A DNA stretch of 64,000 bases, taken from contig NZ_CAKLBV010000002.1 of assembly GCF_920984675.1 (NCBI RefSeq), forward strand, positions 62,001-126,000, in the 5' to 3' direction. The position numbers and the translations under genes are program-made. The DNA comes from Methylobacterium sp. Leaf118. Its GTDB lineage: Bacteria; Pseudomonadota; Alphaproteobacteria; Rhizobiales; Beijerinckiaceae. A model generated the notes under the pieces. The model was given only the letters and a program-made list of their open reading frames with translations, ran no database searches and was not told the origin of the DNA. Position 1 is the first letter of the stretch. Every line of letters starts with the position of its first letter. This document shows positions 49,070 through 58,020 of this stretch, piece after piece.

Positions 49070-49367
49070 TCGCGGCGCGCAAAGGTCGGTCTTCCGTCGT
49101 TTCGGGCTTTCGGATTACAATACTGTCGTCGCAAGTGCCGGGAGGGGAAGAAAATTCTCCGCCCAAGCTCAGCCGCGGATATTTCCTGTAAAGCCCTCGT
49201 AAACCTCGACGCTCGTTGGGAAATCGGCTAGAGCCCTCGGCACCGGGGCCGAGGCCGGCCCGGCCCGACGGCGCGCGCGGCCGCGCGCCTCCGCAGGGCC
49301 TGAGGCCCGGCCCCTCGACGTCGCCGCGCGTGGGTTCGCCGCCGAAGCGCCGCAGGGAAGGACAGCC

Positions 49368-50348
<981 letters not shown>

Positions 50349-50633
50349 CAAGCGTCCCGGAGGCGGGCCGAGACGAGGCTCCCGGTTCCCGTCCCGTGAC
50401 GGCACTGTTTCGAGCGCCGGTCCGAGAGCCGTCACTCCTCCCGGTCCGGAGTTCGTGCGTGCCGGCTGCCGGCTCGTCGCGTGGCAGCGCGGCAGAACCC
50501 GAGCGAGGTCGCCCGACCGGGTGGCCGGGTGTCACGCGTTCGTCGACCGCGGTGCGGGCCTGTCGCAGGGCGCGCGCCGCAACCCCTCTGGTCCCGGGCG
50601 GTTGTCCCGGTCGAGACCCGAGGAGATTTCCGC

Positions 50634-50984
50634 ATGACCGAGACCGAGCGCACCCGGCCCTCGCTGAAGGAATTCGACGCCACCGCGGACCGCAACGGCC
50701 AGGATCTCGGCGGCGGCTCGCCCCTCGATGTCGGCCGTCCGGCGCGAACCCAGGCCGAGCTGAGGAGCAATCCCGATGGCGAGGCGGAGGCCGCCCGCAT
50801 CGCCTCCGGCCTGCCAGGCCAGGACGCGACCGACCAGACCGCGGCCGAGACGCCCGCGGAAAACCTCCGGCGCATCTCCGATCCCTCCACCGGCAGCCCC
50901 GAACCGGACGAAGCCGCGAAAGAAGCGATCGAGCGGGCGACCGCCGCCGTCGGCAGCGAGGAGGCCCCGCGTCATGGGGAATGA
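50634..50984 (+). CDS. Small hydrophilic, disordered protein (1 of 3)
   Basis: 116 residues, rich in Glu, Ala, Asp, Arg, Pro and Gly and poor in hydrophobic residues; no domain recognised. It has segments such as RPSLKEFDATADRNGQDLGG and NLRRISDPSTGSPEPDEAAK, suggestive of an intrinsically disordered stress protein. ATG 50634 has GAGGAGATTTCCGC upstream, a strong site. Its stop overlaps the next gene (11-bp overlap), indicating coupled translation. Such clusters of small acidic hydrophilic proteins are frequent in methylobacteria and often belong to the general-stress regulon, but that is inference. Confidence 0.65.
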   Translation: MTETERTRPSLKEFDATADRNGQDLGGGSPLDVGRPARTQAELRSNPDGEAEAARIASGLPGQDATDQTAAETPAENLRRISDPSTGSPEPDEAAKEAIERATAAVGSEEAPRHGE

Positions 50985-51291
50985 GAACCGCCCCGACGAA
51001 GATCTGCGCAACGTCGGCACCCGCAAGCCCGACGAGGCGGTGGGCTCCCGGGGGCCGGCGCCTGCGGGCGGGGGCCACCAGACGCCCGAACAGGCCGCGA
51101 TCACCGCGCAAGGGTCGGGCGGACGCTCCGATGCCGAGCGCGAAGGCGAGTGGCCCGACACCGGCGAGACCGGTCGGACGCCCCCCGCGATCGGCGGCTC
51201 CTCCGGCGGCCATTCCGATCGCAAGGCCGCGGCGGGGCCCAAGGCCGGCAAACCGGTCGCGGGCGAGCCCGACCGGGCCAAGTCGTCCTGA
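50974..51291 (+). CDS. Small hydrophilic, disordered protein (2 of 3)
   Basis: 105 residues: MGNENRPDEDLRNVGTRKPD followed by a Gly/Pro/Ala/Asp-rich chain ending in a basic patch (DRKAAAGPKAGKPVAGEPDR). No hydrophobic core, membrane helix or known domain. It overlaps the preceding gene by 11 bp in another frame, and its own ATG is preceded by GAGGCCCCGCGTC inside that gene. The composition bias matches the two neighbours, so the three are probably functionally related. Not recognised. Confidence 0.6.
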   Translation: MGNENRPDEDLRNVGTRKPDEAVGSRGPAPAGGGHQTPEQAAITAQGSGGRSDAEREGEWPDTGETGRTPPAIGGSSGGHSDRKAAAGPKAGKPVAGEPDRAKSS

Positions 51292-51334
51292 CGGTGACCC
51301 GAGGCGGACCTGCGGTTTTCAGGGGAGGGGGATC

Positions 51335-51505
51335 ATGGACGACCCGAGGGACGGCCAGAACGAGAAGCCGCAGAATCCGAAGCGCGAGGACCGGGAACCC
51401 GCCAACAGCGCCCCGGACGCGGTGAAGGACCCGAACGAGAAGACCGACGGCCAGCCCGGCGTGCCCCCGGGTCAGGGCGACGAGGCCGACCCGGGCGCGG
51501 GATGA
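51335..51505 (+). CDS. Small hydrophilic, disordered protein (3 of 3)
   Basis: 56 residues (MDDPRDGQNEKPQNPKREDR, then EPANSAPDAVKDPNEKTDGQ and PGVPPGQGDEADPGAG), almost entirely charged/polar, Pro- and Asp-rich. ATG 51335 has a very strong AGGGGAGGGGGATC upstream, which is why I accept it despite its length. It follows the previous gene by 43 bp. Asp-Pro/Asn-Glu-Lys composition resembles hydrophilin-like proteins that protect against drying; no family was recognised. Confidence 0.6.
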   Translation: MDDPRDGQNEKPQNPKREDREPANSAPDAVKDPNEKTDGQPGVPPGQGDEADPGAG

Positions 51506-51556
51506 CGCGAGGCTGAGGCTCCGGGCCCCGTTAGGCGACTTGGTCAGGCGGCTTGG

Positions 51557-52798
51557 TCAAGCCGCCTGGCGCGGTGCCTCGAACAGATCGTCGGCGGGGC
51601 CGAAGAACTCGAAGCGCACGCGCTCGGCCGGAATTCCGAGCCGCAGGAGGCCGCTCACCAGGGCGGCCAGGAAGGGCTTGGGTCCGCAGAGGTAATAGGT
51701 CGCGTGCGCGTGCGGGGTGTGGGCCACCAGCCAGTCGGCGGTGATGAGCCCGGCCGCGTCGTAGTCCTTGCCCAGCCGGTCCGCGGCCTCGGGGGCGGCA
51801 TAGGCCGTGTGCCGCTGCTGGGCCTTCCCGCTGGCGATCAGGCCGCGCACATGCTCGCGCAGGGCGTGGACCCGGCCGTTCAGGGCGCCGTGGACGTACC
51901 AGGTCGGCCGGTCGGGCGTGTCCCGCACGATCGTCTCCAGCATGCTGACCATCGGCGTGAGCCCGACGCCGCCGCTGACGAGGACCACCGGCGCCGTGCC
52001 CTGCCGGTCGAGGAAGAACTCGCCCGCCGGGGCGGCGACCTTCAGCACCGTGCCGGGGCCGGCCGCATCGTGGAGCCAGGTCGAGGCGAGGCCGGCGGGC
52101 CGTCCCGGCGCGGTCTCGCGCTTCACGGTGATGCGGTAGGCGCGATCCCCGGGGGCGCTGGAGATCGAGTAGTTCCGCTTCAGCACGCCGTGCCCCGGCA
52201 GGTCGAACAGGAAGCCCAGATACTGGCCGGGCTCGTGGCGCAGCACCGGCCCACCATCGGCCGGGACCAGAACGAGGGAGCGGATCGTCTCGCTCTCCTG
52301 CGTGACGCTCTCCACCACGAAGTCGCGCCAGCCGTTCCAGCCGCCCGGCTGGGCCGCGAGCGTCCGGTAGATCGTCGCCTCGCGTCCGATCAGGATCTCG
52401 GCCAGGAACCAGTAGGCCTCACCCCAGGCGGCGCGGATCTCCGGGGTCGCCGCCTCGCCCAGGACATCCCCGATCGCGGCCAGGAGCGCCTCGGCCACGT
52501 GCGGATAATGCTCGGGCAGGATGTTGAGGGCGACGTGCTTCTGGGCGATGCGCTCCACCGCGCCCGCCAGCACGCCGAGATTGTCGATGTTGCGGGCATA
52601 GGCCAGGACGGCCATGGCGAGAGCCTTGGGCTGCGCGCCCGTCTCGCCGTGATGGGACTGGTTGAAGAGGTCGCGCATCTCCGCATTCTGGAACAGGCGG
52701 TCGTACATGCGGCGCGTGATGGTGAGACCGTGGGCCTCCAGGGCCGGAACGGTCGCCTTGATGAGGGAAACGGTCTGGGGGGACAGAGGCTCGGGCAT
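51557..52798 (-). CDS. hmp: Flavohemoglobin (nitric oxide dioxygenase)
   Basis: 413-residue three-domain enzyme that converts NO plus O2 to nitrate using NAD(P)H. Residues 1-135 are the globin (PEPLSPQTVSLIKATVPALE; the heme-ligand histidine is in RIAQKHVALNILPEHYPHVA). Residues ~150-260 are the FAD domain (RNYSISSAPG), and the rest is the NAD domain (VVLVSGGVGLTPMVSMLE, YYLCGPKPFLAAL). Length is normal. It is divergent from an nsrR gene with 93 bp between starts, containing two NsrR-like operators; nitrosative stress control is therefore likely. ATG 52798 is chosen; the operator 52809-52831 overlaps the region immediately before it. Confidence 0.97.
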   Translation of the reverse strand: MPEPLSPQTVSLIKATVPALEAHGLTITRRMYDRLFQNAEMRDLFNQSHHGETGAQPKALAMAVLAYARNIDNLGVLAGAVERIAQKHVALNILPEHYPHVAEALLAAIGDVLGEAATPEIRAAWGEAYWFLAEILIGREATIYRTLAAQPGGWNGWRDFVVESVTQESETIRSLVLVPADGGPVLRHEPGQYLGFLFDLPGHGVLKRNYSISSAPGDRAYRITVKRETAPGRPAGLASTWLHDAAGPGTVLKVAAPAGEFFLDRQGTAPVVLVSGGVGLTPMVSMLETIVRDTPDRPTWYVHGALNGRVHALREHVRGLIASGKAQQRHTAYAAPEAADRLGKDYDAAGLITADWLVAHTPHAHATYYLCGPKPFLAALVSGLLRLGIPAERVRFEFFGPADDLFEAPRQAA

Positions 52799-52808
52799 CG
52801 CAGATCCA

Positions 52809-52831
52809 AAGGTTCATTTGGTATGAACCTT
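52809..52831. promoter_or_regulatory. NsrR-like operator next to hmp
   Basis: The half-sites AAGGTTCATTT and GTATGAACCTT around a central G match the NsrR consensus (AAGATGCATTT, 1 nt, AAATGCATCTT) at 16 of 22 positions by my count, and AAAGGTTCAT / ATGAACCTTT is a perfect 10-bp inverted repeat. It ends 11 bp before the hmp start. Confidence 0.65.
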
Positions 52832-52848
52832 TTAGCGCGGCCGTTGAA

Positions 52849-52871
52849 AACATGCAATCGAAATGTATCTT
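52849..52871. promoter_or_regulatory. NsrR-like operator next to nsrR
   Basis: Half-sites AACATGCAATC and AAATGTATCTT around a central G match the NsrR consensus at 18 of 22 positions by my count; the right arm differs at one base. It ends 20 bp before the nsrR start, suggesting autoregulation. Confidence 0.65.
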
Positions 52872-52891
52872 AAAGGCTGTCCGGAACCGCC

Positions 52892-53362
52892 ATGCGCCTC
52901 ACCCGCTACACCGATTACGCCCTGCGCACCCTGATCTACGTCGCCCTGCACGAGCCCCGGCAGAGCTCGATCCCTGCGATCGCGCGCGCCTACGGCATCT
53001 CCGAGAGCCATCTGACGAAGGTGGTCCACCAGCTCGGCCGGATCGGGCTCGTGCACACGATCCGGGGCCGGGGCGGCGGCCTGCGCCTCGGGCGCCCGCC
53101 CGAAGAGATCGTGGTCGGCGCCGTGGTGCGGGCGACGGAGGACGACCTCGCCCTGGTCGAATGCTTTTCCGGGGGCGCCTGCGCGATCACGCCGTCCTGT
53201 CGCCTGCGGCGCGTGCTGGGCGAGGCGCTCGCGGCCTTCCTCGGCGTGCTCGACCGCTACACCCTGGCCGACCTCCTGGGCGGGCCCGACGGCGATGCGA
53301 TCGCGCAGCTCCTCGGCCTGTCGGCGCCTGGCGCCGTGGGGGAGGGGCGCCATCCCGATTGA
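52892..53362 (+). CDS. nsrR: Rrf2-family nitric oxide-sensing repressor NsrR
   Basis: 156-residue Rrf2 protein. Winged HTH: MRLTRYTDYALRTLIYVALH, IARAYGISESHLTKVVHQLG and RGRGGGLRLG. The 4Fe-4S cluster cysteines are in VECFSGGACAITPSCRL, the exact NsrR spacing (C-x5-C-x5-C). Binding of NO to the cluster releases DNA. The start ATG 52892 is directly after GGAACCGCC. It is divergent from hmp, the normal arrangement. The C-terminal tail after residue ~130 is slightly longer and Gly/Ala-rich. Strong call from cysteine spacing plus context. Confidence 0.94.
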   Translation: MRLTRYTDYALRTLIYVALHEPRQSSIPAIARAYGISESHLTKVVHQLGRIGLVHTIRGRGGGLRLGRPPEEIVVGAVVRATEDDLALVECFSGGACAITPSCRLRRVLGEALAAFLGVLDRYTLADLLGGPDGDAIAQLLGLSAPGAVGEGRHPD

Positions 53363-53428
53363 GCGGATCGCGGGCTGTCCCCGCCCGTGACCGGCCCGAG
53401 GCGGGGGGCGGGCCGATCGCGTTGGCGG

Positions 53429-54802
53429 TCAGGCCGCCGCCGCTTCGACCCGGTTCCGGCCCGCGGATTTCGCCTGATAGAGCGCCGCGTCGGCGCGCTT
53501 GAGCATGTCGGCGGGGGTCGCGTCGGTCGGGCGGCGCACGGCAACGCCGATCGAGACGGTCACCGGGATGTCACGGGTGCCGCGCTGCACCGTGAATGGC
53601 GCGGCCTCGACGCGCTCGCGGATGCGCTCGGCGATGGCCCGCGCCTCGGGCAACTCGGCGCCGGGCACCACCATCACGACCTCCTCGCCACCGTAGCGGG
53701 CCAGGATGTCCATCGGCCGCACCTGCTGGCGGATGCGCTCGGCGAACGCCCGCAGCACCTCGTCCCCGGCCTCGTGGCCCCAGGTGTCGTTGATCAGTTT
53801 GAAGCGGTCGATGTCGAGCAGCAGGCAGGCGAGGCCCTTCTGGTGCAGCATCGCGTCGCCGAAGACCGGGCCGATATGCCGGTCGAGATAGCGCCGGTTG
53901 TGCAGGCCCGTGAGGTCGTCGGTGATGGCGAGTTCCATCGAGGCCTGGAGCGCGCTCCGCAGCGTCTCGGAGAAGCGGCGGCGGCGCACCTGCGTGCGCA
54001 CCCGGGCGATCAGCTCGTTGCGGTCGACCGGCCGCAACAGGTAGTCGTTCACGCCGAAATCGAGCCCGCGGGTGATGCGGGACTTCTCGTCCATCTCGCC
54101 GATCATGATGAGCGACATGGTCCGCGTCCGGTCCAGCGAGCGGAGCTGGCTGCACAGGCGCAGGCCGTCGAAACCCTCGAGGTCGAGGCTCACCAAAGCC
54201 AGCTCGAAGCCGCCCTCCGGCGCCAGCACCAGCGCCCGATGGGGATCGGATTCCACGGTGACCTGGTGATGCTGTGCCAGCGCCGTGCCGATCCGGTCGG
54301 CGGCGCCCGGCCGGTCCTCGACGAGGAGGATCTTGGCGTTCTCGCCAGTATCGGCGGCGGCGAGCGCCAGCGGGTCGGCCCCGCCGATCTCGCGGGTGGC
54401 GAGCGCCCGGTTGCGCAGCTCGTCGGTGACCGCCTTGAGGCGCACGAGGCTGCGCACCCGCGTCATCAGCGCGGTGTCGTCGATCGGCTTGGTCAGGAAG
54501 TCGTCCGCGCCCGCCTCGAGACCGCGCAGGCGGTCGGCGGGCTGGTCGAGGGCGGTCACGATCACCACCGGGAGATGGGCAGTGTCGGGATTGGATTTGA
54601 GCCGGCGGCAGACCTCGAACCCGTCCATGCCCGGCATCATCACGTCGAGCAGGACGACGTCGCAGGCGCCCCGCTCGCAGATGGCGAGGGCATCCGGCCC
54701 GTTCATGGCGACCACCACGTCGAAATACTCGAGCGACAGCTTCGTCTCGAGCAGACGGACGTTGGGGTAGAGATCATCGACGATCAGGACGCGGGCCGAC
54801 AT
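53429..54802 (-). CDS. pleD: PleD-type diguanylate cyclase response regulator
   Basis: 457 residues: receiver 1 (1-120; MSARVLIVDDLYPNVRLLE; phospho-Asp in VVLLDVMMPGMDGFE; Lys in LTKPIDD), receiver 2 (~155-275; ILLVEDRPGAADRI; degenerate around ALVSLDLEGFDG), and a GGDEF domain (~290-455; ITDDLTGLHNRRYLDRHI, DIDRFKLINDTWGHEAGDEV, active site RYGGEEVVMV, SIGVAV). The inhibitory I-site RPMD lies five residues before the active site. It makes cyclic di-GMP and in Caulobacter controls polar development. Start ATG 54802 is supported by the family start MSARVLIVDD. It follows divK by 48 bp on the same strand; the two form the known divK-pleD operon. Confidence 0.96.
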   Translation of the reverse strand: MSARVLIVDDLYPNVRLLETKLSLEYFDVVVAMNGPDALAICERGACDVVLLDVMMPGMDGFEVCRRLKSNPDTAHLPVVIVTALDQPADRLRGLEAGADDFLTKPIDDTALMTRVRSLVRLKAVTDELRNRALATREIGGADPLALAAADTGENAKILLVEDRPGAADRIGTALAQHHQVTVESDPHRALVLAPEGGFELALVSLDLEGFDGLRLCSQLRSLDRTRTMSLIMIGEMDEKSRITRGLDFGVNDYLLRPVDRNELIARVRTQVRRRRFSETLRSALQASMELAITDDLTGLHNRRYLDRHIGPVFGDAMLHQKGLACLLLDIDRFKLINDTWGHEAGDEVLRAFAERIRQQVRPMDILARYGGEEVVMVVPGAELPEARAIAERIRERVEAAPFTVQRGTRDIPVTVSIGVAVRRPTDATPADMLKRADAALYQAKSAGRNRVEAAAA

Positions 54803-54850
54803 GGTTCCTCCGCTGCGCGGCTGGCCGGCCGCCCGGGCACCCTGGGACAA

Positions 54851-55231
54851 TCAGGCAGCGCCGTCGTCGCCAATGTAGCGGCGGACCGTTGCCAAAAACT
54901 TCGCAACCGAGATCGGCTTCGAGAGATAGGCTTCGCAGCCGCCTTCCCGTATGCGTTCCTCGTCTCCCTTCATCGCGAAAGCGGTGATCGCGATGACGGG
55001 GATGTCGCGCAGGTCGTCGTCGTCCTTGAGCCACTTGGTCACCTCCAGGCCCGACACCTCGGGCAGCTGGATGTCCATGAGGATCAGGTCGGGGCGGTGG
55101 GCCCGCGCCAGCTCGATCGCCTCGATTCCGTTGGCGGTCTTCAGCGTGGCGTAGCCATGCGCCTCCAAAAGGTCGTTGAAGAGCTTCATGTTCAGCTCGT
55201 TGTCTTCAACGATAAGAACGGTTTTCTTCAT
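54851..55231 (-). CDS. divK: Single-domain response regulator DivK
   Basis: 126-residue receiver protein. Acidic pocket: [20 protein letters not shown]; phospho-Asp in [17 protein letters not shown]; Thr/Ser in [14 protein letters not shown]; Lys in [12 protein letters not shown]. These motifs match DivK, which is phosphorylated by DivJ, dephosphorylated by PleC and controls cell-cycle phosphorelays. It is upstream of pleD on the minus strand and divergent from the DUF3572 gene, the usual alphaproteobacterial arrangement. ATG at 55231 is the evident start. Confidence 0.96.
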   Translation of the reverse strand: MKKTVLIVEDNELNMKLFNDLLEAHGYATLKTANGIEAIELARAHRPDLILMDIQLPEVSGLEVTKWLKDDDDLRDIPVIAITAFAMKGDEERIREGGCEAYLSKPISVAKFLATVRRYIGDDGAA

Positions 55232-55308
55232 GACCTGCTCCGGCGCGGTCGCGACGACGTTCCACCCCGTGGCCCGGCCCTCGAACTCTCTTAAACTGCC
55301 ACTCGTTG

Positions 55309-55605
55309 ATGAAACGCAAACTTGATCATAGGGATGTCGGCGGCGAGCGTCTCGCCGTCGAAGTGCTGGGATGGCTCGTGGGCGACGACGAGCGTCTCGC
55401 CCGCTTCGTCATCGAGAGCGGACTCGACCCCGCGACGCTGCGCGCGAGCGCCCGGGATCCGGGCTTCCTGACCGCCGTTCTCGACCATGTCATGGGCGAC
55501 GAGCTGCGGCTGATCGCCTGCGCGCAGGCCCTCGACGTGAAGCCGGAAAAAATCGCCGCCGCGTGGCAGAAGTTGCAGCCACCGCCCTTCGACGACGGGT
55601 TCTGA
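55309..55605 (+). CDS. DUF3572-family protein
   Basis: 98 residues from ATG 55309 ([20 protein letters not shown]). The body [40 protein letters not shown] and [19 protein letters not shown] is the DUF3572 domain, a small helical family restricted to alphaproteobacteria and regularly found next to divK. The chain ends [14 protein letters not shown] one codon upstream is a less likely start. The function is unknown; the context suggests a cell-cycle link. Behind the stop an 11-bp imperfect tandem repeat (GCCAAGCCAAC, 55631-55663) occurs before the ruvA region. Confidence 0.88.
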   Translation: MKRKLDHRDVGGERLAVEVLGWLVGDDERLARFVIESGLDPATLRASARDPGFLTAVLDHVMGDELRLIACAQALDVKPEKIAAAWQKLQPPPFDDGF

Positions 55606-55796
55606 GCCGGCGCCCACCGGCCGCGCCAACGCCAAGCCAACGCCAAGCAAACGCTAAGCCCTTGGCCGGCCTCGCGCGAGCGTCGGCGCCCCGGCGCGGA
55701 TCCGGTTCGACCGCCCGGCGGCGCGGGACACGCGGCGGCTGTTGCCGCCCGCCGCCCGTCGCGGGGGATGTCAGGCCCTCCCGCGGCGGCGGCCGG

Positions 55797-56414
55797 CTAT
55801 CGGGCGAGTTCCTTCAGGCCGAGCCGGATCAGCGTCTTGGCCTCGGCGCCCTCGGCCGCGCCCTTGAGCGCGGCGGCGATGGCGGCGGAGGCCTGAACCT
55901 GGGGATAACCCAGATTCACGAGGGCCGAGATCGCGTCGGCGACCGGCTGGGGGGCGGTGCGGTCCTCCACCGCCCCGGTCAGCGCCACGAGTGCCGGGTC
56001 GATCGGGGAGAAGGCCGGCGCCTTGTCCTTGAGTTCGGCCACCAGCCGGGCGGCGAGCCGCGGGCCGACGCCGGGGGCGCGGGCGACGGCGCCCTTGTCC
56101 CCGGTGGCGATGGCCGTGGCCAGGGCCGCGGGCTCCAGCACCGAGAGCAGGCCGAGGGCGACGCGGGTGCCGACCCCCTGCACGGTCTGGAGCAGGCGGA
56201 ACCATTCCCGCTCGGCATCGGAGCGGAAGCCGTAGAGGCGGATCATGTCCTCCCGGACATGGGTCTCGATGGCGAGGTCCGTCGCCTCGCCGGGCGGGGG
56301 CAGCCGCTGCAGGGTGCGGGCCGAGCAATGCACCACGTAGCCGACCCCGTTCACGTCGAGGATGACGAAATCCTCTCCGTAGGAATCCACCAGCCCCTTG
56401 AGTTTGCCGATCAT
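55797..56414 (-). CDS. ruvA: Holliday junction DNA helicase subunit RuvA
   Basis: 205-residue protein binding four-way DNA junctions. N-terminal OB part: [30 protein letters not shown]; tandem HhH motifs [18 protein letters not shown] and [19 protein letters not shown]; domain III near the C terminus [20 protein letters not shown]. Length is normal. The partner ruvB, usually directly downstream of ruvA, is not in the following DNA (the next gene is divergent DUF3572), and ruvC is on the opposite strand 0.8 kb away with yceI between. So the common ruvCAB operon is rearranged here. Confidence 0.96.
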   Translation of the reverse strand: MIGKLKGLVDSYGEDFVILDVNGVGYVVHCSARTLQRLPPPGEATDLAIETHVREDMIRLYGFRSDAEREWFRLLQTVQGVGTRVALGLLSVLEPAALATAIATGDKGAVARAPGVGPRLAARLVAELKDKAPAFSPIDPALVALTGAVEDRTAPQPVADAISALVNLGYPQVQASAAIAAALKGAAEGAEAKTLIRLGLKELAR

Positions 56415-56483
56415 CTCGGGTCCGTTGCCGCGCCGCGCCCGGGACCATATCCGTCACGCGGGCCCAAGCCACAAGGTCACCGC

Positions 56484-57119
56484 ATGAAGCGCATCCTCGC
56501 CCTCGCCGCCCTCCTCCTCCTGGTCGGAGCCGCCGCATCGGCGCCGGAACCGGCCCGCGCGCAGGACGCGCCCCCCGGCCTGACCAAGGATCCGGGACAG
56601 GTGAAGGCCGGGCGCTACCGGCTCGATCCGGCCCACGGAAAGATCACGTGGTCGATCAGCCATCTCGGCTTCTCGACCTATTACGGGCAGTTCACCGAGG
56701 TGGCGGGCGAACTGACCCTCGACCCGAAGGAGCCGGCCCGCAGCAGCGTCTCGGTGAAGATCGGGACCGGCAGCGCCAACGCCCTCAACGACAAGCTCAA
56801 CGCCCATCTCAAGACGCCGGACTTCCTGGACGTCGCGGCCCATCCCGAGGCGACCTTCGTCAGCACCGCGATCGAGCCGACGAGCCCGACCACCGCCCGG
56901 GTCACCGGCACCCTGACCCTGCGGGGCGTGGCCAAGCCCGTCGCCTTCGACGCCACCTTCAACCAGGCCGGCGTCAACCCGGTCGACAAGGCCTATTCCG
57001 TGGGCTTCGACGGCTGGGCGGTGATCAAGCGCTCGGAATTCGGCGTGAACGCCTTCCTGCCGCTGCTCGGCGACGAGGTGGCGCTCCGGCTGGAAGGCGA
57101 GTTCAAGGCCATCGACTGA
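56484..57119 (+). CDS. YceI-family periplasmic lipid-binding protein
   Basis: 211 residues with signal peptide (RILALAALLLLVGAAASAPE, then PARA). The mature YceI lipocalin-like domain starts GRYRLDPAHGKITWSISHLG and continues STYYGQFTEVAGELTLDPK, ALNDKLNAHLKTPDFLDVAA, HPEATFVST, TGTLTLRGVAKPVAFDATF and VGFDGWAVIKRSEFGVNAF. YceI proteins bind isoprenoids or ubiquinone-like lipids. ATG 56484 follows the ruvA start region divergently (70 bp), and a longer open frame upstream overlaps ruvA and is rejected. It shares orientation with ruvC, 97 bp before it. Confidence 0.94.
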   Translation: MKRILALAALLLLVGAAASAPEPARAQDAPPGLTKDPGQVKAGRYRLDPAHGKITWSISHLGFSTYYGQFTEVAGELTLDPKEPARSSVSVKIGTGSANALNDKLNAHLKTPDFLDVAAHPEATFVSTAIEPTSPTTARVTGTLTLRGVAKPVAFDATFNQAGVNPVDKAYSVGFDGWAVIKRSEFGVNAFLPLLGDEVALRLEGEFKAID

Positions 57120-57216
57120 TCGCCGCGCCGGGCGGAGCGGTTTGCCGGAACCCTTCGTTCACGATATGTGCGCGAGATGGTGACGCGCCGCGGCGGCGCG
57201 TGACCGGAGGCGACCG

Positions 57217-57783
57217 ATGACCGACGACGTCCGCATCCTCGGCATCGACCCCGGCCTGCGCCGCATGGGCTGGGGCCTCATCGTCGCGCGGGGGACCAAG
57301 CTGTCCTACGGCGCCTGCGGCGTCGTCACCTCCGACGGCGACCTGCCGCTGGCGCTGCGCCTGCGCGAATTGCACGAGGGCCTGACCCGCGTCGTCGCGG
57401 CGCATACCCCCGACGAGGTCGCGGTGGAGGAGACCTTCGTCAACAAAGACGCGCAGGCGACGCTCAAGCTCGGCCATGCCCGCGCGGTCGCGCTGCTGGT
57501 GCCGGCTCTGGCCGGGCTGCCGGTGGCGGAATACGCGGCCAACCTCATCAAGAAGACGGTGGCGGGCTCCGGCCACGCGGAGAAGGTCCAGATCCAGGCG
57601 ATGGTGCGGTTCCTGCTGCCGAAGGCCGAGTTCAAGGTCGCCGACGCGGCGGACGCGCTCGCGATCGCGATCACCCATGCGAGCCACCGGGGCGCCATCG
57701 CCCTCGGCCGCCGTCACGCCGTCCCCGCCGGCACGGGTCCGGGGGCGGCCCGGATCGCGGCGGCGCTGGCGCGGCAAAGCTGA
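57217..57783 (+). CDS. ruvC: Crossover junction endodeoxyribonuclease RuvC
   Basis: 188-residue resolvase that cuts Holliday junctions. Catalytic acidic residues: Asp in [16 protein letters not shown], Glu in [20 protein letters not shown], and the Asp pair in [35 protein letters not shown] is the DNA-contacting helix. Length slightly above E. coli (173) because of a ~15-residue Ala/Arg-rich tail. ATG 57217 is preceded by GGAGGCG. The stop codon lies within a 14-bp tandem repeat (57771-57812). ruvA is on the other strand and ruvB is absent from the window. Confidence 0.96.
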   Translation: MTDDVRILGIDPGLRRMGWGLIVARGTKLSYGACGVVTSDGDLPLALRLRELHEGLTRVVAAHTPDEVAVEETFVNKDAQATLKLGHARAVALLVPALAGLPVAEYAANLIKKTVAGSGHAEKVQIQAMVRFLLPKAEFKVADAADALAIAITHASHRGAIALGRRHAVPAGTGPGAARIAAALARQS

Positions 57784-57812
57784 CGCGGCAAAGCTGACGC
57801 GGCAGAGCGGTC
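57771..57812 (+). repeat. 14-bp tandem repeat spanning the ruvC stop
   Basis: GCGGCAAAGCTGAC is repeated exactly at 57771-57784 and 57785-57798, with a third diverged copy (57799-57812). The ruvC TGA sits in the first copy, so extra copies change only the 3' untranslated region. Recent slippage duplication is likely. Confidence 0.8.
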
Positions 57813-58020
57813 GGCGGGGCGCCGATCGGCGTCCCGCGGAACCCGGCGAGGGTGCCGTCCCGAACCGGGGGTCGGCCCGATCCGGGGGGGGCGGACGAGC
57901 GTCAAACGGGACAGTCCCGGCCTTTCCGCACCGATCGATCGCATTGTCGGCATCGGCCGAACCGTCGCTTCACGGGAAGGCGGGCTCGATCATGGATCGG
58001 AGCCCTGGAGGCGTCGTCCC

